Assembly (NCBI RefSeq): GCF_001590685.1
Contig: NZ_CP014616.1
Coordinates: 2,479,001 to 2,543,000, forward strand
Length of the DNA: 64,000 nt
Reading direction: 5' to 3'
Source of the DNA: Sporosarcina psychrophila
Lineage (GTDB): Bacteria; Bacillota; Bacilli; Bacillales_A; Planococcaceae
Each line of letters opens with the position of its first letter. Position 1 is the first letter of the stretch. Shown piece after piece: positions 42,946 through 52,203 of the stretch. Made by a program: the position numbers and the translations under genes. The notes beneath the pieces are model-generated. The model did no database searches, was not told where the DNA came from, and saw nothing but the letters and a program-made list of their open reading frames with translations.

Positions 42946-43176
42946 CTATTTTATTGGTGCAGTTATTTTAAACTGTGACAACTTAATTTTATTTGTGTCG
43001 AGATGATGGTCGATTAGTCTATTGAGTAATGCTTTTTGTTCGGCTCCCTCTGTTTCCACTGCGGTTTTCACGCTATCCATTTTGTGAGATAGCCCGGAAA
43101 CTGTTGTCTCAAGAATAGTTATACGTTGTTCTTGATTTTGTAAAATAGGCGTGCCTTCCGATATCCATTCAATCAC
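42946..43176 (-). CDS. XhlA-like phage lysis-module protein
   Basis: The 76-residue protein (RITILETTVSGLSHKMDSVK.., NRLIDHHLDTNKIKLSQF) is a coiled coil of the type found beside holins. It has no clear C-terminal membrane segment, unlike XhlA. Start uncertain (GTG overlapping GGAG). Confidence 0.5.
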   Translation of the reverse strand: MIEWISEGTPILQNQEQRITILETTVSGLSHKMDSVKTAVETEGAEQKALLNRLIDHHLDTNKIKLSQFKITAPIK

Positions 43177-43195
43177 TCCTTAATTTTGGATAAAG

Positions 43196-43222
43196 AAATA
43201 GAACGCCCGATATGGACGTTCT
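43196..43222 (-). terminator. Terminator of the two-domain GNAT gene
   Basis: AGAACG/CGTTCT hairpin of the aacgccc..tggacgtt type. Confidence 0.65.
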
Positions 43223-43323
43223 TGTTAATCGCTTAATGCATACAGTTACTTGTTTTTTATATGTGACCGCAAAACTAAAAAGCAACCAGTCCATACGCTC
43301 TTTCGGGTGATCGACCGGATATT

Positions 43324-44190
43324 TCAGAAACTTTTCGTCATAAAAACTTGTGATACTGGAGTATTTTCAAAACCACTTGCCAGTAAAGATGAAACTACAC
43401 AACCATTTCCTTTTAAGAAGTTATAAGTTGTACGATTGACAGATTGGTCATATTCTAATGCGTAAGCAAGGAGTTTGTTTAGAGCATCTTCATTCCCATT
43501 TTCCTTCACCTGAAATAAAGTAATGCTTTCCGTTTTATTGCCAAACACACGTTTTTTCCGAATAAGACAAGCTGCCTGCACCTCTCCATTCTTTGATATC
43601 ATCACAGCTTCTCCACCTAGTTTTGACGTGTTACTAGCATCCGTTTGCCAAGGGACGATAGTTGAAAATAAATCTGATCCAATAGATTGGGTAGCCGGAA
43701 TTCTTATTATTTCATAATCGTCTAGATCCGGTAACTTACTATCTAAAATTTCATTTGCACGTAAAAAGAGTAAATCGTCCTCTACTTTGTAACCACACTT
43801 TTCATATAAAGATATAGCAGCCTTATTTTCAGAAAGCGCCTCTAAAGTTGCTATAGAAACATTAAGTTCCTTTATGATTTTTTCCGCTTCCTCCATCAAG
43901 GAATAACCCAATTTCCTCCCCCTGTATTCTCGATTAATACCTGTTCCACCATTCCAAGAAATCTTTTGACCATTCACTTCTCTAATTCCTTGGAGCACAA
44001 AGCCGATTGGATCTGTTCCATCATATGCAACGATGGATAATGCCGCAGATAATCCATCATTACCAAAACGACTTACGAATGTATCAAAAGTTAAATTCAT
44101 CGGCACTAAATAACCTTCAAATCCACGATTAAATAGGATATGCGCTTCTTTAAAACTTAATGAAGACATCAATTTATACGAAATGTTCAT
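43324..44190 (-). CDS. GNAT-family acetyltransferase
   Basis: The 288-residue protein has an N-terminal GNAT domain with GINREYRGRKLGYSLMEEAE (acetyl-CoA loop RGRKLG) and AAISLYEKCGYK, then a second diverged GNAT-like half (QAACLIRKKRVFGNKTESIT..). The substrate is unknown. Confidence 0.82.
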   Translation of the reverse strand: MNISYKLMSSLSFKEAHILFNRGFEGYLVPMNLTFDTFVSRFGNDGLSAALSIVAYDGTDPIGFVLQGIREVNGQKISWNGGTGINREYRGRKLGYSLMEEAEKIIKELNVSIATLEALSENKAAISLYEKCGYKVEDDLLFLRANEILDSKLPDLDDYEIIRIPATQSIGSDLFSTIVPWQTDASNTSKLGGEAVMISKNGEVQAACLIRKKRVFGNKTESITLFQVKENGNEDALNKLLAYALEYDQSVNRTTYNFLKGNGCVVSSLLASGFENTPVSQVFMTKSF

Positions 44191-44499
44191 GGCTTACCCT
44201 CACTTTTTTAATAAAATACGAAACACCTTATGATAAATATTTTCTTAATATTCCCCTTGATAATCTGTCTAGCCTACAAATTTATTCAGATCTAAAGCCT
44301 TGTTTAGCTCCTTCAACTAACACTTTAGCTATCCCGCTGCCAAAACCTATTTAACCATAAAAAAGCTTTAACAATAAAGCTACTTCTAAAATGAAGTTAA
44401 GCAATCTTCATTGACTGGAGATATCCCTAGGAGCACTGCATTTACTTCTTCTCGTTTATTATAATAGCGCATAAGGATCTGACTATTCCCATAGCCAAT
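44191..44499. other. Gap with a weak hairpin only
   Basis: AAAAGCTTT/AAAGCT near 44358-44382 is the only structure seen; no gene is supported. Confidence 0.4.
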
Positions 44500-45519
44500 C
44501 TAGCCTTCAGGCATCGGTGCGCTTCCTTCTAACAACTTTACTTCTTTCATAAATACTCTAACGTTTTCAGCAATTTCTTTGAATTTGGTATGGTGCAAAT
44601 AATGTGAACCATCCATGGTTACTACTTTTCCATTTAACGAGTCTTTGATCTGCCCTTCATGCAGGGGTATCCATCCTGCTACACCTTCATTATTCGCTTG
44701 TACAAAGAGAAGAAGTGGAAGAACTTTAGGGAAGGCTAAACCTTGAGCCCCTTTAAAATTAGACGAAATATTGTCCATCTCATTCAAGGTAGTCTCATTA
44801 TACATGTTTTTATTCGAAATCATTTTCATTTGCTCTACGGTTTTTTCATCAAATGCCAGTCCAGCATAGGGGTCAGCGCTTATTTTCATGGCCAATCTTA
44901 AGAGACCTGATTTTTTGAGGAATGCAAACGTTTTTAATGGGAATTTAATATCCATTCCCGGTTGTGTTGCAACACTGCTATCGATTCCGACAAATGCAGT
45001 CACCTCGTTTGGATATTTGTTCACATAATCAATTCCATAGATGCCTGTAATGGAGTGGCCCATGAGTATGTATCTATTAATATTAAGCTGCTGTAGAGCT
45101 TCATGAACTTCACTTACCATATTCTCCGTGGTTCGCTCTTTTTCAGTTTCATCACTTAATCCATAACCGAAAGGCTCTACCGCAACAACTTTGTAAAATA
45201 GAGATAATTCATCGATAAGAAGCTTAAAATCAAGCCCTGGTGTAGCTGTTCCATAACCAGGCAGGAGAACAATCGTTTCTTCGCCCTCGCCTTGAATTAA
45301 CACATTCATATTTTTCTCGTCTACAGATACCTGCTGACCGTAGGGCACTATTCGTTTTTTCTCCGAATGACTACTCATCCCATTAGCGATATAAACAATA
45401 CCTAGAAAAAGAACAATGGCTATAACGATTGCTCCTACTATTTTAAGCAAAATGTTTCGTACTTTCTTTATTTTCGTTCCATTCCGCATTTTCTTTTCCT
45501 CTTGTTGTGTCACTGTCAT
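44500..45519 (-). CDS. Membrane-anchored alpha/beta hydrolase
   Basis: From ATG 45519 the protein has about 339 residues: a single N-terminal membrane anchor (ILLKIVGAIVIAIVLFLGIV) and an alpha/beta hydrolase domain with oxyanion loop LLPGYGTATPG, nucleophile elbow GHSITG, and a C-terminal DGSHYLHH with the catalytic His. ATG 45489, with GAGG 5 bases upstream, is an alternative start. The substrate is unknown. It follows the two-component system and shares its higher GC content. Confidence 0.8.
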   Translation of the reverse strand: MTVTQQEEKKMRNGTKIKKVRNILLKIVGAIVIAIVLFLGIVYIANGMSSHSEKKRIVPYGQQVSVDEKNMNVLIQGEGEETIVLLPGYGTATPGLDFKLLIDELSLFYKVVAVEPFGYGLSDETEKERTTENMVSEVHEALQQLNINRYILMGHSITGIYGIDYVNKYPNEVTAFVGIDSSVATQPGMDIKFPLKTFAFLKKSGLLRLAMKISADPYAGLAFDEKTVEQMKMISNKNMYNETTLNEMDNISSNFKGAQGLAFPKVLPLLLFVQANNEGVAGWIPLHEGQIKDSLNGKVVTMDGSHYLHHTKFKEIAENVRVFMKEVKLLEGSAPMPEG

Positions 45520-45630
45520 TCTCTCCTGTCCTGATCTGTTTGTTTGGCTTTCTTCATGTGCTGCTAATGAAATCTTAACTAATGAATATGTACTCCCCAT
45601 GACGACAATATGAACTGAATATGAACAAGC

Positions 45631-45680
45631 AAAAAAACTACGGCTCACATACAAGATTGCTTGCATGTGAGCCGTAGTTT
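45631..45680 (-). terminator. Terminator of the two-component operon
   Basis: AAACTACGGCTCACAT/ATGTGAGCCGTAGTTT, perfect 16-bp arms, with T-run on the minus strand. Confidence 0.9.
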
Positions 45681-45722
45681 AGAGAATATCGGTTTAGACA
45701 ATCCGATGGATATTTGGTGTAT

Positions 45723-47093
45723 CTAACTATCGGTTGGTGTAGTGAGTGGCAACGTGACAATGAAGGTAGTTCCTTTACCAAGTTCACTTTCCACTCGGAT
45801 GTCACCTTGATGAAGAGCTACGACCTGTTTTACGATTGCAAGTCCCATACCGCTACCGTCATACTTTCGACTGTGCGAACGATCGGCCTTGAAAAACCGC
45901 TCGAATATACGCTTCTGGTCTTCGAGAGGAATACCGATGCCCGTGTCGGTTATTTGAACTGTCACGTTTTTGATGTCTTGTTTGGTACTGACGTTAATTA
46001 CCCCGCCATCCTCGGAAAATTTGATGCTATTGCCAAGGATGTTCGTCCATACCTGATTCAACTGGTCATGATCACCCATTACTTTAACGGTCTGTAGATC
46101 AAGCTCAAAATGAATGATGCGAGCAGACCATTGCGGCTGGAGCGCCACGATTACCCGTCGAATTTGTTCATCGAGACTGAGCGTGACGAGCTGCAGTTGC
46201 TGCGACTGCGATTCAAGCAAACTCAGCTTGAGCAGGCTATCGCTCATCTTGGACATTCTTTTCGCTTCAGCGATGATAATATCTAGATATCGACTTCGTT
46301 CGTGATCTGAGAGGTGAACCTGTTTAAGCGCTACAGCATAACCGGATATCGAAGTGAGCGGAGACTGAACCTCGTGCGAGACGTTCGTTACGAATTCCCT
46401 TCGCATCTGCTCAAGTTGCTGCAGATCGTGCATCATTTCTTCGAAGCTGCGAGCCAAAATACCAAGCTCACCCGTTTGCTTAATATTCAGCTTGACGTTG
46501 AAATCTCCAGATGCTATACGCTTGGTCGCTTTTGTCAGCTTTTTGATCGGTCTTACCAGGAATAAAGAGGCAACTAAAATGAACACGCTTCCTGCAATCA
46601 ACGAACAGGTTGCAAAAATCAATGCCCACTTTGTGACAAAAGAAGCAGAAGGCGGGGCGAGCGTTTCCAAAAACATCGCTTTCGTTCCCATTTCCGTTTT
46701 CAACGGCAACCCTAAGAGGACCGTAGCAATACCATTCGGAGTGTCCTGAACAACGCCTCCATCTAATACTTTCTTTAGTTGCTCCATCGTGACAGGCGCA
46801 GGTTTGTGTCCGTGAAGTTTTCCGTAAGACTGGAACTGACCCGTAGCTTCGTAAATTCGAATATAATAAGAATCGAGCTGCTTCATTTCACTTACGAACG
46901 AGTCCGCTTCACGTAACGGAAGAGTCTTGTAAATCTGGACGATATCTTGGCCAAAGTTACGTAAGTTAATTTGAGCGTTTTCGTTCAATTTATCTTCGAA
47001 TATCCAAGTTGACACAAAAAAAGAAATAATCGTGCCTCCGATGACGGAAATTAGAAATGTCAGGACAACACGTATATATAAAGATCTGATCAT
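45723..47093 (-). CDS. Sensor histidine kinase
   Basis: The 456-residue protein has two membrane segments (about 8-30 and 155-178) bounding an extracytoplasmic domain, a HAMP segment, the phospho-accepting His in FVTNVSHEVQSPLTSI, and ATPase boxes (NILGNSIKFS, ITDTGIGIP, GSGMGLAIVK). It overlaps the response regulator gene by 4 bases (ATGA). Codon use and GC are visibly higher than around it. Confidence 0.95.
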   Translation of the reverse strand: MIRSLYIRVVLTFLISVIGGTIISFFVSTWIFEDKLNENAQINLRNFGQDIVQIYKTLPLREADSFVSEMKQLDSYYIRIYEATGQFQSYGKLHGHKPAPVTMEQLKKVLDGGVVQDTPNGIATVLLGLPLKTEMGTKAMFLETLAPPSASFVTKWALIFATCSLIAGSVFILVASLFLVRPIKKLTKATKRIASGDFNVKLNIKQTGELGILARSFEEMMHDLQQLEQMRREFVTNVSHEVQSPLTSISGYAVALKQVHLSDHERSRYLDIIIAEAKRMSKMSDSLLKLSLLESQSQQLQLVTLSLDEQIRRVIVALQPQWSARIIHFELDLQTVKVMGDHDQLNQVWTNILGNSIKFSEDGGVINVSTKQDIKNVTVQITDTGIGIPLEDQKRIFERFFKADRSHSRKYDGSGMGLAIVKQVVALHQGDIRVESELGKGTTFIVTLPLTTPTDS

Positions 47094-47764
47094 TCATAAA
47101 CCTCAAGCCGATACCCAAGCCCACGCACCGTTTCGATCCGAAAATCGGGTGTCGACGCGAACCGTTCACGCAGTCGTTTTATATGTACGTCTATCGTTCT
47201 ATCATCTCCAGCGTAATCGATACCCCAAATCTGATCGATCAACTGCTCACGCGTATAGACTTGTCCGGGTGTTCCAGCTAGCTTATACAGCAATTCGAAT
47301 TCCTTTAGCGGCAACGTAAGCGACTCCGTCCCTCTCATCACCTTATAGGTCTGTCGATTAAGAATGACGTTCCCGAAATGGATCGTCTGAGTGGAGCCAA
47401 TCTTGTATCGTTTGAGTAGTGCCCTAACACGAACCGTCAACTCTAACGGATCGAATGGTTTCGTTAAGTAATCGTCCGTCCCAAGTTCGAAACCTTTCAC
47501 TTTTTCCCATGTTTCTCCTCTCGCAGTCAGAATAAGTAAAGGAAGATCAGGATTGGCTCTTCTGAGCTCCTTGCATAACGTCCAACCATCCATATTTGGC
47601 ATCATAATGTCGAGCACGACAAGATCGACATGCGTTGAGGTGTAGACGGCCAGTGCTTCCTTGCCGTCTGCGGCTTCGGCTATTGCGAATCCGTCGTTGC
47701 GTAGAAATAAACAGACGAGTTCACGAATGTTCGCATCGTCGTCAGCAACCAGTATAGTAGGCAT
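47090..47764 (-). CDS. OmpR-family response regulator
   Basis: The 224-residue protein has a receiver domain (ILVADDDANI, phospho-Asp in LVVLDIMMPNMDG, TARGET..TDDYLTKPF) and an OmpR winged helix (LTLPLKEFELLYKLAGTPGQ.., DDRTIDVHIKRLRERF). I chose ATG 47764 (MPTILVADD) because GAGGGAAC precedes it. Confidence 0.95.
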   Translation of the reverse strand: MPTILVADDDANIRELVCLFLRNDGFAIAEAADGKEALAVYTSTHVDLVVLDIMMPNMDGWTLCKELRRANPDLPLLILTARGETWEKVKGFELGTDDYLTKPFDPLELTVRVRALLKRYKIGSTQTIHFGNVILNRQTYKVMRGTESLTLPLKEFELLYKLAGTPGQVYTREQLIDQIWGIDYAGDDRTIDVHIKRLRERFASTPDFRIETVRGLGYRLEVYE

Positions 47765-47929
47765 CAGTTCCCTCTTTCCCCTGTTTTCCATCGCATTATT
47801 GAAGTAATCATTATACTATAAATCAAGTTGATATACTCCCATTCTTCCTATAATTAAGGACAGGAATATCATTAAACGCGCCCTCGTTTGCTTATTCGAT
47901 TACCGGAATGCCAAACTTTATATGTAATT

Positions 47930-48318
47930 GTTTAGCCCTTCCCATCCTTCTCGAGTTCGAATGGTACTATGGCTTCTGCTGACTTCTGATTGTTCAGCTA
48001 CCCATCATTGGCTAGGTTACCAAGTGTATACTTGGCGTATCAATCAGACCTCCCTAGGTAAGAGCGTAGTCTTTCCCTTCACCTATCTGCTTCATTAACT
48101 ACATACGACCTTCGGCAGAAAGGACTTTGCTTTGTTTTGTTTTGCAAACTCATCCAATCGCACATAGCCTTATATGAAGTTCGTGCTCCTCAGACCCAAG
48201 GTTTGCAGCTCGCTTCCTTCAGATTCGACGTCACTGTGGACACCCTTACGTTAAGCTAACTGCTACTTCCCCCTTCACAATTCAGGACTTTCCACCTATA
48301 TATTACACCCATTTTGTA
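47930..48318 (-). mobile_element. Group II intron, 5' RNA part only
   Basis: The minus strand reads like the 5' structural part of bacterial group II introns that precede a maturase: GGTGGAAAGTCCTGAATTG, AAGGGTGTCCACAGTGA, GAATCTGAAGGAAGC, GAGGAGCACGAACTTCATAT, CTCTTACCTAGGGAGGTC, GCTGAACAATCAGAAGTCAG and AGAAGCCATAGTACC in order. No reverse-transcriptase frame and no 3' domains V-VI follow, so the intron is truncated. The first bases (usually GTGCGCC) are also missing. Confidence 0.75.
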
Positions 48319-48385
48319 TGAAGTATTTCTGATGTAACAGGAAAATAGTTTTCAATATCTTCATATTTTTTAAACAGCATCGTAG

Positions 48386-48544
48386 TTACTTCGAAAGATA
48401 TATTATCTTCTTCAATAGACATAATGTTAAGTAATTCTTAATGAAATTCAAGAATTTTTGCCATCTATGCAACTCTGCGACGTGCTCTGATAGCATCATC
48501 GCAGTCCATTTAACGTTTCCTCTATCCCGAATGTTTTCTAGCAT
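48386..48544 (-). pseudogene. YolD-like gene, 3' truncated (cassette copy 3)
   Basis: The first 29 codons equal the YolD gene at 18217 (MLENIRDRGNVKWTAMMLSE..), then unrelated sequence (FLNFIKNYLTLCLLKK) runs to a stop. The break lies near 48455, between the cassette and the intron fragment. Confidence 0.75.
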
Positions 48545-48545
48545 C

Positions 48546-48809
48546 TCATTTCACGCTCACTATATTATTCATGTTGATTTTTATGTTTTCGTAGCCCACT
48601 TGTAGCGACAATTTGCCTTGTTGGCCATCGATTTCTGTAACCATCCCTGTAACTGACTCGAACCGCTTTTGGGCATAAATTGTGATTTCAACCTCTACGT
48701 CGAATTCTTTTGATTCCCCGATTCTCTCGCCTATCTCAAGAAAATCAGTCTCTGTTAGTTTTGGACTTGCCACAACCTTTGATTTTGGTGGTTTTGGAAT
48801 TGCTGTCAT
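48546..48809 (-). CDS. Short YolD-like protein (cassette copy 3)
   Basis: The 87-residue product is nearly identical to 18557 (MTAIPKPPKSKVVASPKLTE.., FESVTGMVTEIDGQQGKLSL). AAAGGATG lies upstream of ATG 48809. Confidence 0.7.
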   Translation of the reverse strand: MTAIPKPPKSKVVASPKLTETDFLEIGERIGESKEFDVEVEITIYAQKRFESVTGMVTEIDGQQGKLSLQVGYENIKINMNNIVSVK

Positions 48810-48814
48810 TTTCA

Positions 48815-49189
48815 TCATCCTTTCAGATTTGGGCTTTCTGACTTAGCGAAGTACACATTTATCAATTCTTCCGTCCTGTTACGCAGCCGTATGTTCATGT
48901 AGCGTCTTTTGTCTTCATAGCCGTTATGGATAAATGCATACTCAGTGAACGAACCATCTTTCCCCTTTTTAATCAACTTCATATTTTTGCTTCGTGCATA
49001 ATTATTTGTTTCTTTCAATTCTGCTCGTACATTCTTTAATGTATTTTCAATGATATTGATATAAGGCCCTTTCAATTTGAATGAGCTTATTTCAATCACT
49101 TCTCGGTCTCTTTCCAAGATACTTATTATCATTGGCAAATAAATCATGTTCTCGAAATACGGTAATGCTTCGGTTGGGATTAACGGCAT
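48815..49189 (-). CDS. YhjD-like small helical protein (cassette copy 3)
   Basis: The 124-residue relative of 10921 and 18827 starts MPLIPTEALPYFENMIYLPM. Its ATG overlaps the stop of the WYL-like gene (TAATG). Confidence 0.65.
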   Translation of the reverse strand: MPLIPTEALPYFENMIYLPMIISILERDREVIEISSFKLKGPYINIIENTLKNVRAELKETNNYARSKNMKLIKKGKDGSFTEYAFIHNGYEDKRRYMNIRLRNRTEELINVYFAKSESPNLKG

Positions 49190-49410
49190 TAGATCACCAT
49201 TCTTTCTTTATGTACGATGGGAACAAGTGCTAAAACGTTATCAATTGTAAAAATACGTTTGAATTTACGCAGAAAACAGTATGCACGGAATGATACCTCA
49301 CCAAACTGCAGTACGTTGATTCTTCTTTTGCTAATTGAACCGTCCGCAGCCAAGTACATCATATCTAGGTGTTCACTGTATTCCATCGACCTCACTAATT
49401 GGTTACGCAC
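49189..49410 (-). CDS. Small WYL-domain-like protein (cassette copy 3)
   Basis: The 73-residue intact frame (MRNQLVRSMEYSEHLDMMYL..VSFRAYCFLRKFKRIF..LALVPIVHKE) starts at GTG behind GGGGGAACGAGT. It is the first gene after the LexA-box promoter at 49432. Confidence 0.68.
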   Translation of the reverse strand: MRNQLVRSMEYSEHLDMMYLAADGSISKRRINVLQFGEVSFRAYCFLRKFKRIFTIDNVLALVPIVHKERMVI

Positions 49411-49431
49411 ACTCGTTCCCCCTTTTCCGTT

Positions 49432-49460
49432 AGTATATAGAACAATAGTTCTTATTGCAA
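49432..49460 (-). promoter_or_regulatory. Promoter with LexA (SOS) box, cassette copy 3
   Basis: TTGCAA (-35), exactly 17 bp, TATACT (-10) on the minus strand; the spacer holds GAACTATTGTTC (49440-49451), a GAACnnnnGTTC LexA-type site. Confidence 0.82.
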
Positions 49461-49529
49461 CTGGATAACGGAAATTATAAATATTACCAATTAACCTTTG
49501 AAACGATACATCTTAGATATTTGGGCAAA

Positions 49530-49592
49530 TAAAAAAGACCGTCAATAGACGATCTCCGCTTGTTCAACTAAACATCTGTTAGTTGAACAAGT
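49530..49592. repeat. Gene-tail repeat with terminator hairpin
   Basis: AGACCGTCAATAGACGATCT hairpin, then GTTCAACTAAACATCTGTTA and GTTGAACAAG. Confidence 0.7.
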
Positions 49593-49613
49593 GAGTCTCT
49601 CAAAATTTACTTA

Positions 49614-50054
49614 CTACGAAATAACTACTGTATTATTGTTTACCAGTTTTTCAGCAAGTTTAATATTTTCCTTTAAATAAATAGGTAAATTAGAGTTATT
49701 CAGAATTTGCTGGGTAGTCATCCAAATAACGTCGTCAACTTCATCAGGACTCTTAGCAAATGCTTCGCCTGATTCGTGGTCACAAAGAAAAACAATGTCA
49801 ACCACATTTATTCCTGAATCAGTAACGAATGATGAGCTATTTACATATCGAAGATTCGAAACCTCTATACCCACTTCTTCAGCAATTTCTCTTATTATTG
49901 TCTTTTCTAAAATGTCTGATGAGGTTCCTTCTTTTTCTACCTTTCCCCCAACAAGAGACAATGAACCTCCAGCGTGTTCTTCTTTCTCGCTTCGTCTTAT
50001 TAACAACCATTTTTTATTTTTGTAAATTGCACCCTCTACATTAACTATAAACAC
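49614..50054 (-). CDS. Nudix hydrolase
   Basis: The 146-residue protein has a Nudix-type box spread over GGKVEKEGTSSDILEKTIIR and EIAEEVGIEV; a few residues are inserted compared with the strict Gx5Ex7REUxEExGU spacing. GGGGAGAT precedes the ATG. Substrate unknown. Confidence 0.8.
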   Translation of the reverse strand: MFIVNVEGAIYKNKKWLLIRRSEKEEHAGGSLSLVGGKVEKEGTSSDILEKTIIREIAEEVGIEVSNLRYVNSSSFVTDSGINVVDIVFLCDHESGEAFAKSPDEVDDVIWMTTQQILNNSNLPIYLKENIKLAEKLVNNNTVVIS

Positions 50055-50117
50055 AATATCTCCCCTTTAAAATAACCCTTAAGTGTATTTCTATAATTCA
50101 AGACATTGCTTAGGTGC

Positions 50118-50265
50118 TTGTTCAACTAACCTGTTTCGTTAGTTGAATAAGAACAATATTCTGTTCCTTATTCGTCTATATTCATACGAATACCTCTTTA
50201 CTTCGACAAAACAAAAAGCGACCGTTCCGTGATGAACTGGTTGCTTTTTATCCAAAATAAAAAAT
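50118..50265. repeat. Multi-hairpin intergenic repeat with terminator, copy c
   Basis: TTCAACTAA/TTAGTTGAA, AAGAACA/TGTTCCTT and TATTCGT/ACGAATA arms occur in order, followed by a GCGACC..GGTTGC hairpin with T-run. Confidence 0.75.
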
Positions 50266-50275
50266 AATCTGAATT

Positions 50276-50368
50276 TTATTTACTTTGTTTTTTACTAACC
50301 TTGTAAATAAGATAACAAATTGCAACTAGAAGGAGTGCTCCGAATACTGGAGTTAAAATATTTACCAT
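50276..50368 (-). CDS. 30-aa single-pass membrane peptide
   Basis: MVNILTPVFGALLLVAICYL.. ends in a Lys-rich tail. AGAGGGGTGAG is an excellent ribosome site. Function unknown. Confidence 0.5.
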   Translation of the reverse strand: MVNILTPVFGALLLVAICYLIYKVSKKQSK

Positions 50369-50526
50369 TTTTAACACTCACCCCTCTTTTTTACTATATT
50401 GTATATTTCGACATGTATTCTAAAAATCCTGCAAAATAGAAAGCAACTCAAATTAAGAGTAGCCGCCTATAAATTCACCTATTTAATCACAGTCGACACA
50501 TCCTTTTATTTTTCCCTCTGGCCAAA

Positions 50527-50554
50527 TAAAAAAGCCCCCTTTATTAGGGGACTT
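50527..50554 (-). terminator. Terminator of the DUF4083-like gene
   Basis: AAGCCCCCT/AGGGGACTT stem with T-run on the minus strand. Confidence 0.85.
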
Positions 50555-50559
50555 CTCTG

Positions 50560-50790
50560 TCATTTATCAAACTCTTTTTTCTCTAATAAAGTTATTATCT
50601 TATCTAGCTTTTGTTCAACATTCATGCTGTTTTGAGCCTTTTTCTTTTGATCTTTTGACAATTTCCTAATCGATACTATCAAAGCAACACAAACTAAAAT
50701 AACAAGTAAAACAACAATTGATGTAGCTATTATATCGACTATATTAATATTTTTAGCAATTACTTCAGTAGGTATTTCAATAGGCATCAT
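50560..50790 (-). CDS. DUF4083-like small membrane protein
   Basis: The 76-residue protein has one membrane segment (about 18-42) and the C-terminal NVEQKLDKIITLLEKKE motif typical of DUF4083 proteins. AGGGGGATATT precedes the ATG. Confidence 0.7.
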   Translation of the reverse strand: MMPIEIPTEVIAKNINIVDIIATSIVVLLVILVCVALIVSIRKLSKDQKKKAQNSMNVEQKLDKIITLLEKKEFDK

Positions 50791-50888
50791 AATATCCCCC
50801 TAACAATCGGTCTTCACGAGCGCGCAATCTCCCAAACTCACCTATACCTTTATAATATGGGTAGCAGTAGTACTTTGCAACCCCCCCC

Positions 50889-50934
50889 CAAAAAGCGGCC
50901 TTCCACAATCATAATCTGTGGAGGAGCCGCTTTT
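50889..50934. terminator. GCGG-type terminator hairpin
   Basis: AAAAAGCGGC/GCCGCTTTT with inner TTCCACA/TGTGGAG arms, preceded by a run of nine C (50881-50889). Confidence 0.8.
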
Positions 50935-51034
50935 CACTTTAATCGGGAAACCCCGAGTTACTAAAGTCCTACGAGACTGACTCGTGGTTAAAGAGAGTAT
51001 ACCATTCACAGATTAACGTTAACTAACTATTCAA

Positions 51035-51648
51035 TCAAACATTACTTAGTAATCCCCTATCAACAGCAACGAACAGCAAGCCTACGGCATCGAAATCTGT
51101 CAACGTGCCGTCATTCAGCTTTTTGTTCCATTGGTTAGACAGAGCATTTTCGCCGGCTTCTAGTTGTTTCAATACCTCTTCTGTGGAATCTTTAATCGCT
51201 TTTGATTTTCCCACGAATAAGGGTTTCTAGGTGGGTTGTATGAGTAATAGACATTAACGTTCTTATCGCCTAAATCCTGATGAATGAACGTATCCTCAAC
51301 AACGTCAATATCGTCAACTCCATGGAAATAAAAGCCCGTACTTGTCCGCTTATGTTTGATGATTAACGGTGACTTTCCGAAAATGAATTCATCTTGAACA
51401 CCTAACATATAAATTGCCCATTTGATTTGCTCATTAACAGAACCTGCAAGGTATTTACCCACCTTACGTAAGCAGACTAAATTGGCCTGGTCATCATTGA
51501 GGAAGTAGATAACGAGTTTTAAGCTAATAACGGATGACTTCATAGAAGAACGTCCGCCACTCAATATGCTTTGCGGCTTTTCGTTCAACCAGAAGGTATA
51601 GAAGTTGCGATTCGTGAGGTCCATAATATTAATCGTTTCAGTCTTCAT
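51035..51648 (-). pseudogene. Phage terminase large subunit fragment fused to another phage gene tail
   Basis: The frame 51169-51648 starts like PBSX-type terminases (NEKPQSILSGGRSSMKSSVI, an ATPase P-loop variant, then VCLRKVGKYLAGSVNEQIKW). After about 115 residues the sequence jumps (DDIDVVEDTFIHQDLGDKNV..) and the nuclease domain is missing. In the next frame, EEVLKQLEAGENALSNQWNK..GTLTDFDAVGLLFVAV runs to 51035 as the tail of a second phage gene. Confidence 0.7.
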
Positions 51649-51649
51649 G

Positions 51650-52156
51650 CTGCATCGCCATCTTCATTGCTTCGATGTCATTAACGATAACAACTCGACT
51701 GCCACCTACTTCTTCATTCTTCGTTTCAGCTTTAAGTTTATTGATTTGGGCTTTCATCATTTCTTTTTACAACTGTAATTTAGGGTAAAACATCCCGATA
51801 TGCTTGCCGATTAATTCAGTAGCTTTATTTGCTCCTGTACTATCAAACTCATACTCCCCACTCTCAGCCATTCCGCCAGAAGCAGGATCAAACATCATTA
51901 CCGGTTCAGCCTGCATAGATCTATCGGATATGTCTTTCAATCGTTTAAGCACCCAATAGGCGTCCAACTCTAATTCATCGGCTCTTTTAGTTTTCAGCTC
52001 TTTCACGCGCACGAGGACTTCAACATTCTTCAACAAACGTTGTCCTTGCGAATACGCCGTCCTCTCACTGTCCCCCGCTCAAATAGTAGCCTGTGTAGCG
52101 TTCAGGTCAATGAGATATTCCTTGCAGAACACTTCCTGCCTTGCGTTCAGTTTCAC
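51650..52156 (-). pseudogene. Phage terminase small subunit, broken
   Basis: From GTG 52156: KLNARQEVFCKEYLIDLNAT.., TGA near 52080, then LLKNVEVLVRVKELKTKRAD..YWVLKRLKDISDRSMQAEPV.., TAA at 51767 and a last piece KAQINKLKAETKNEEVGGSR. The order matches terminase_2 small subunits. Confidence 0.75.
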
Positions 52157-52203
52157 TACACATCACCACCCCCGTTATTATTTTCGGCATAGCAAAGGCA
52201 CTC

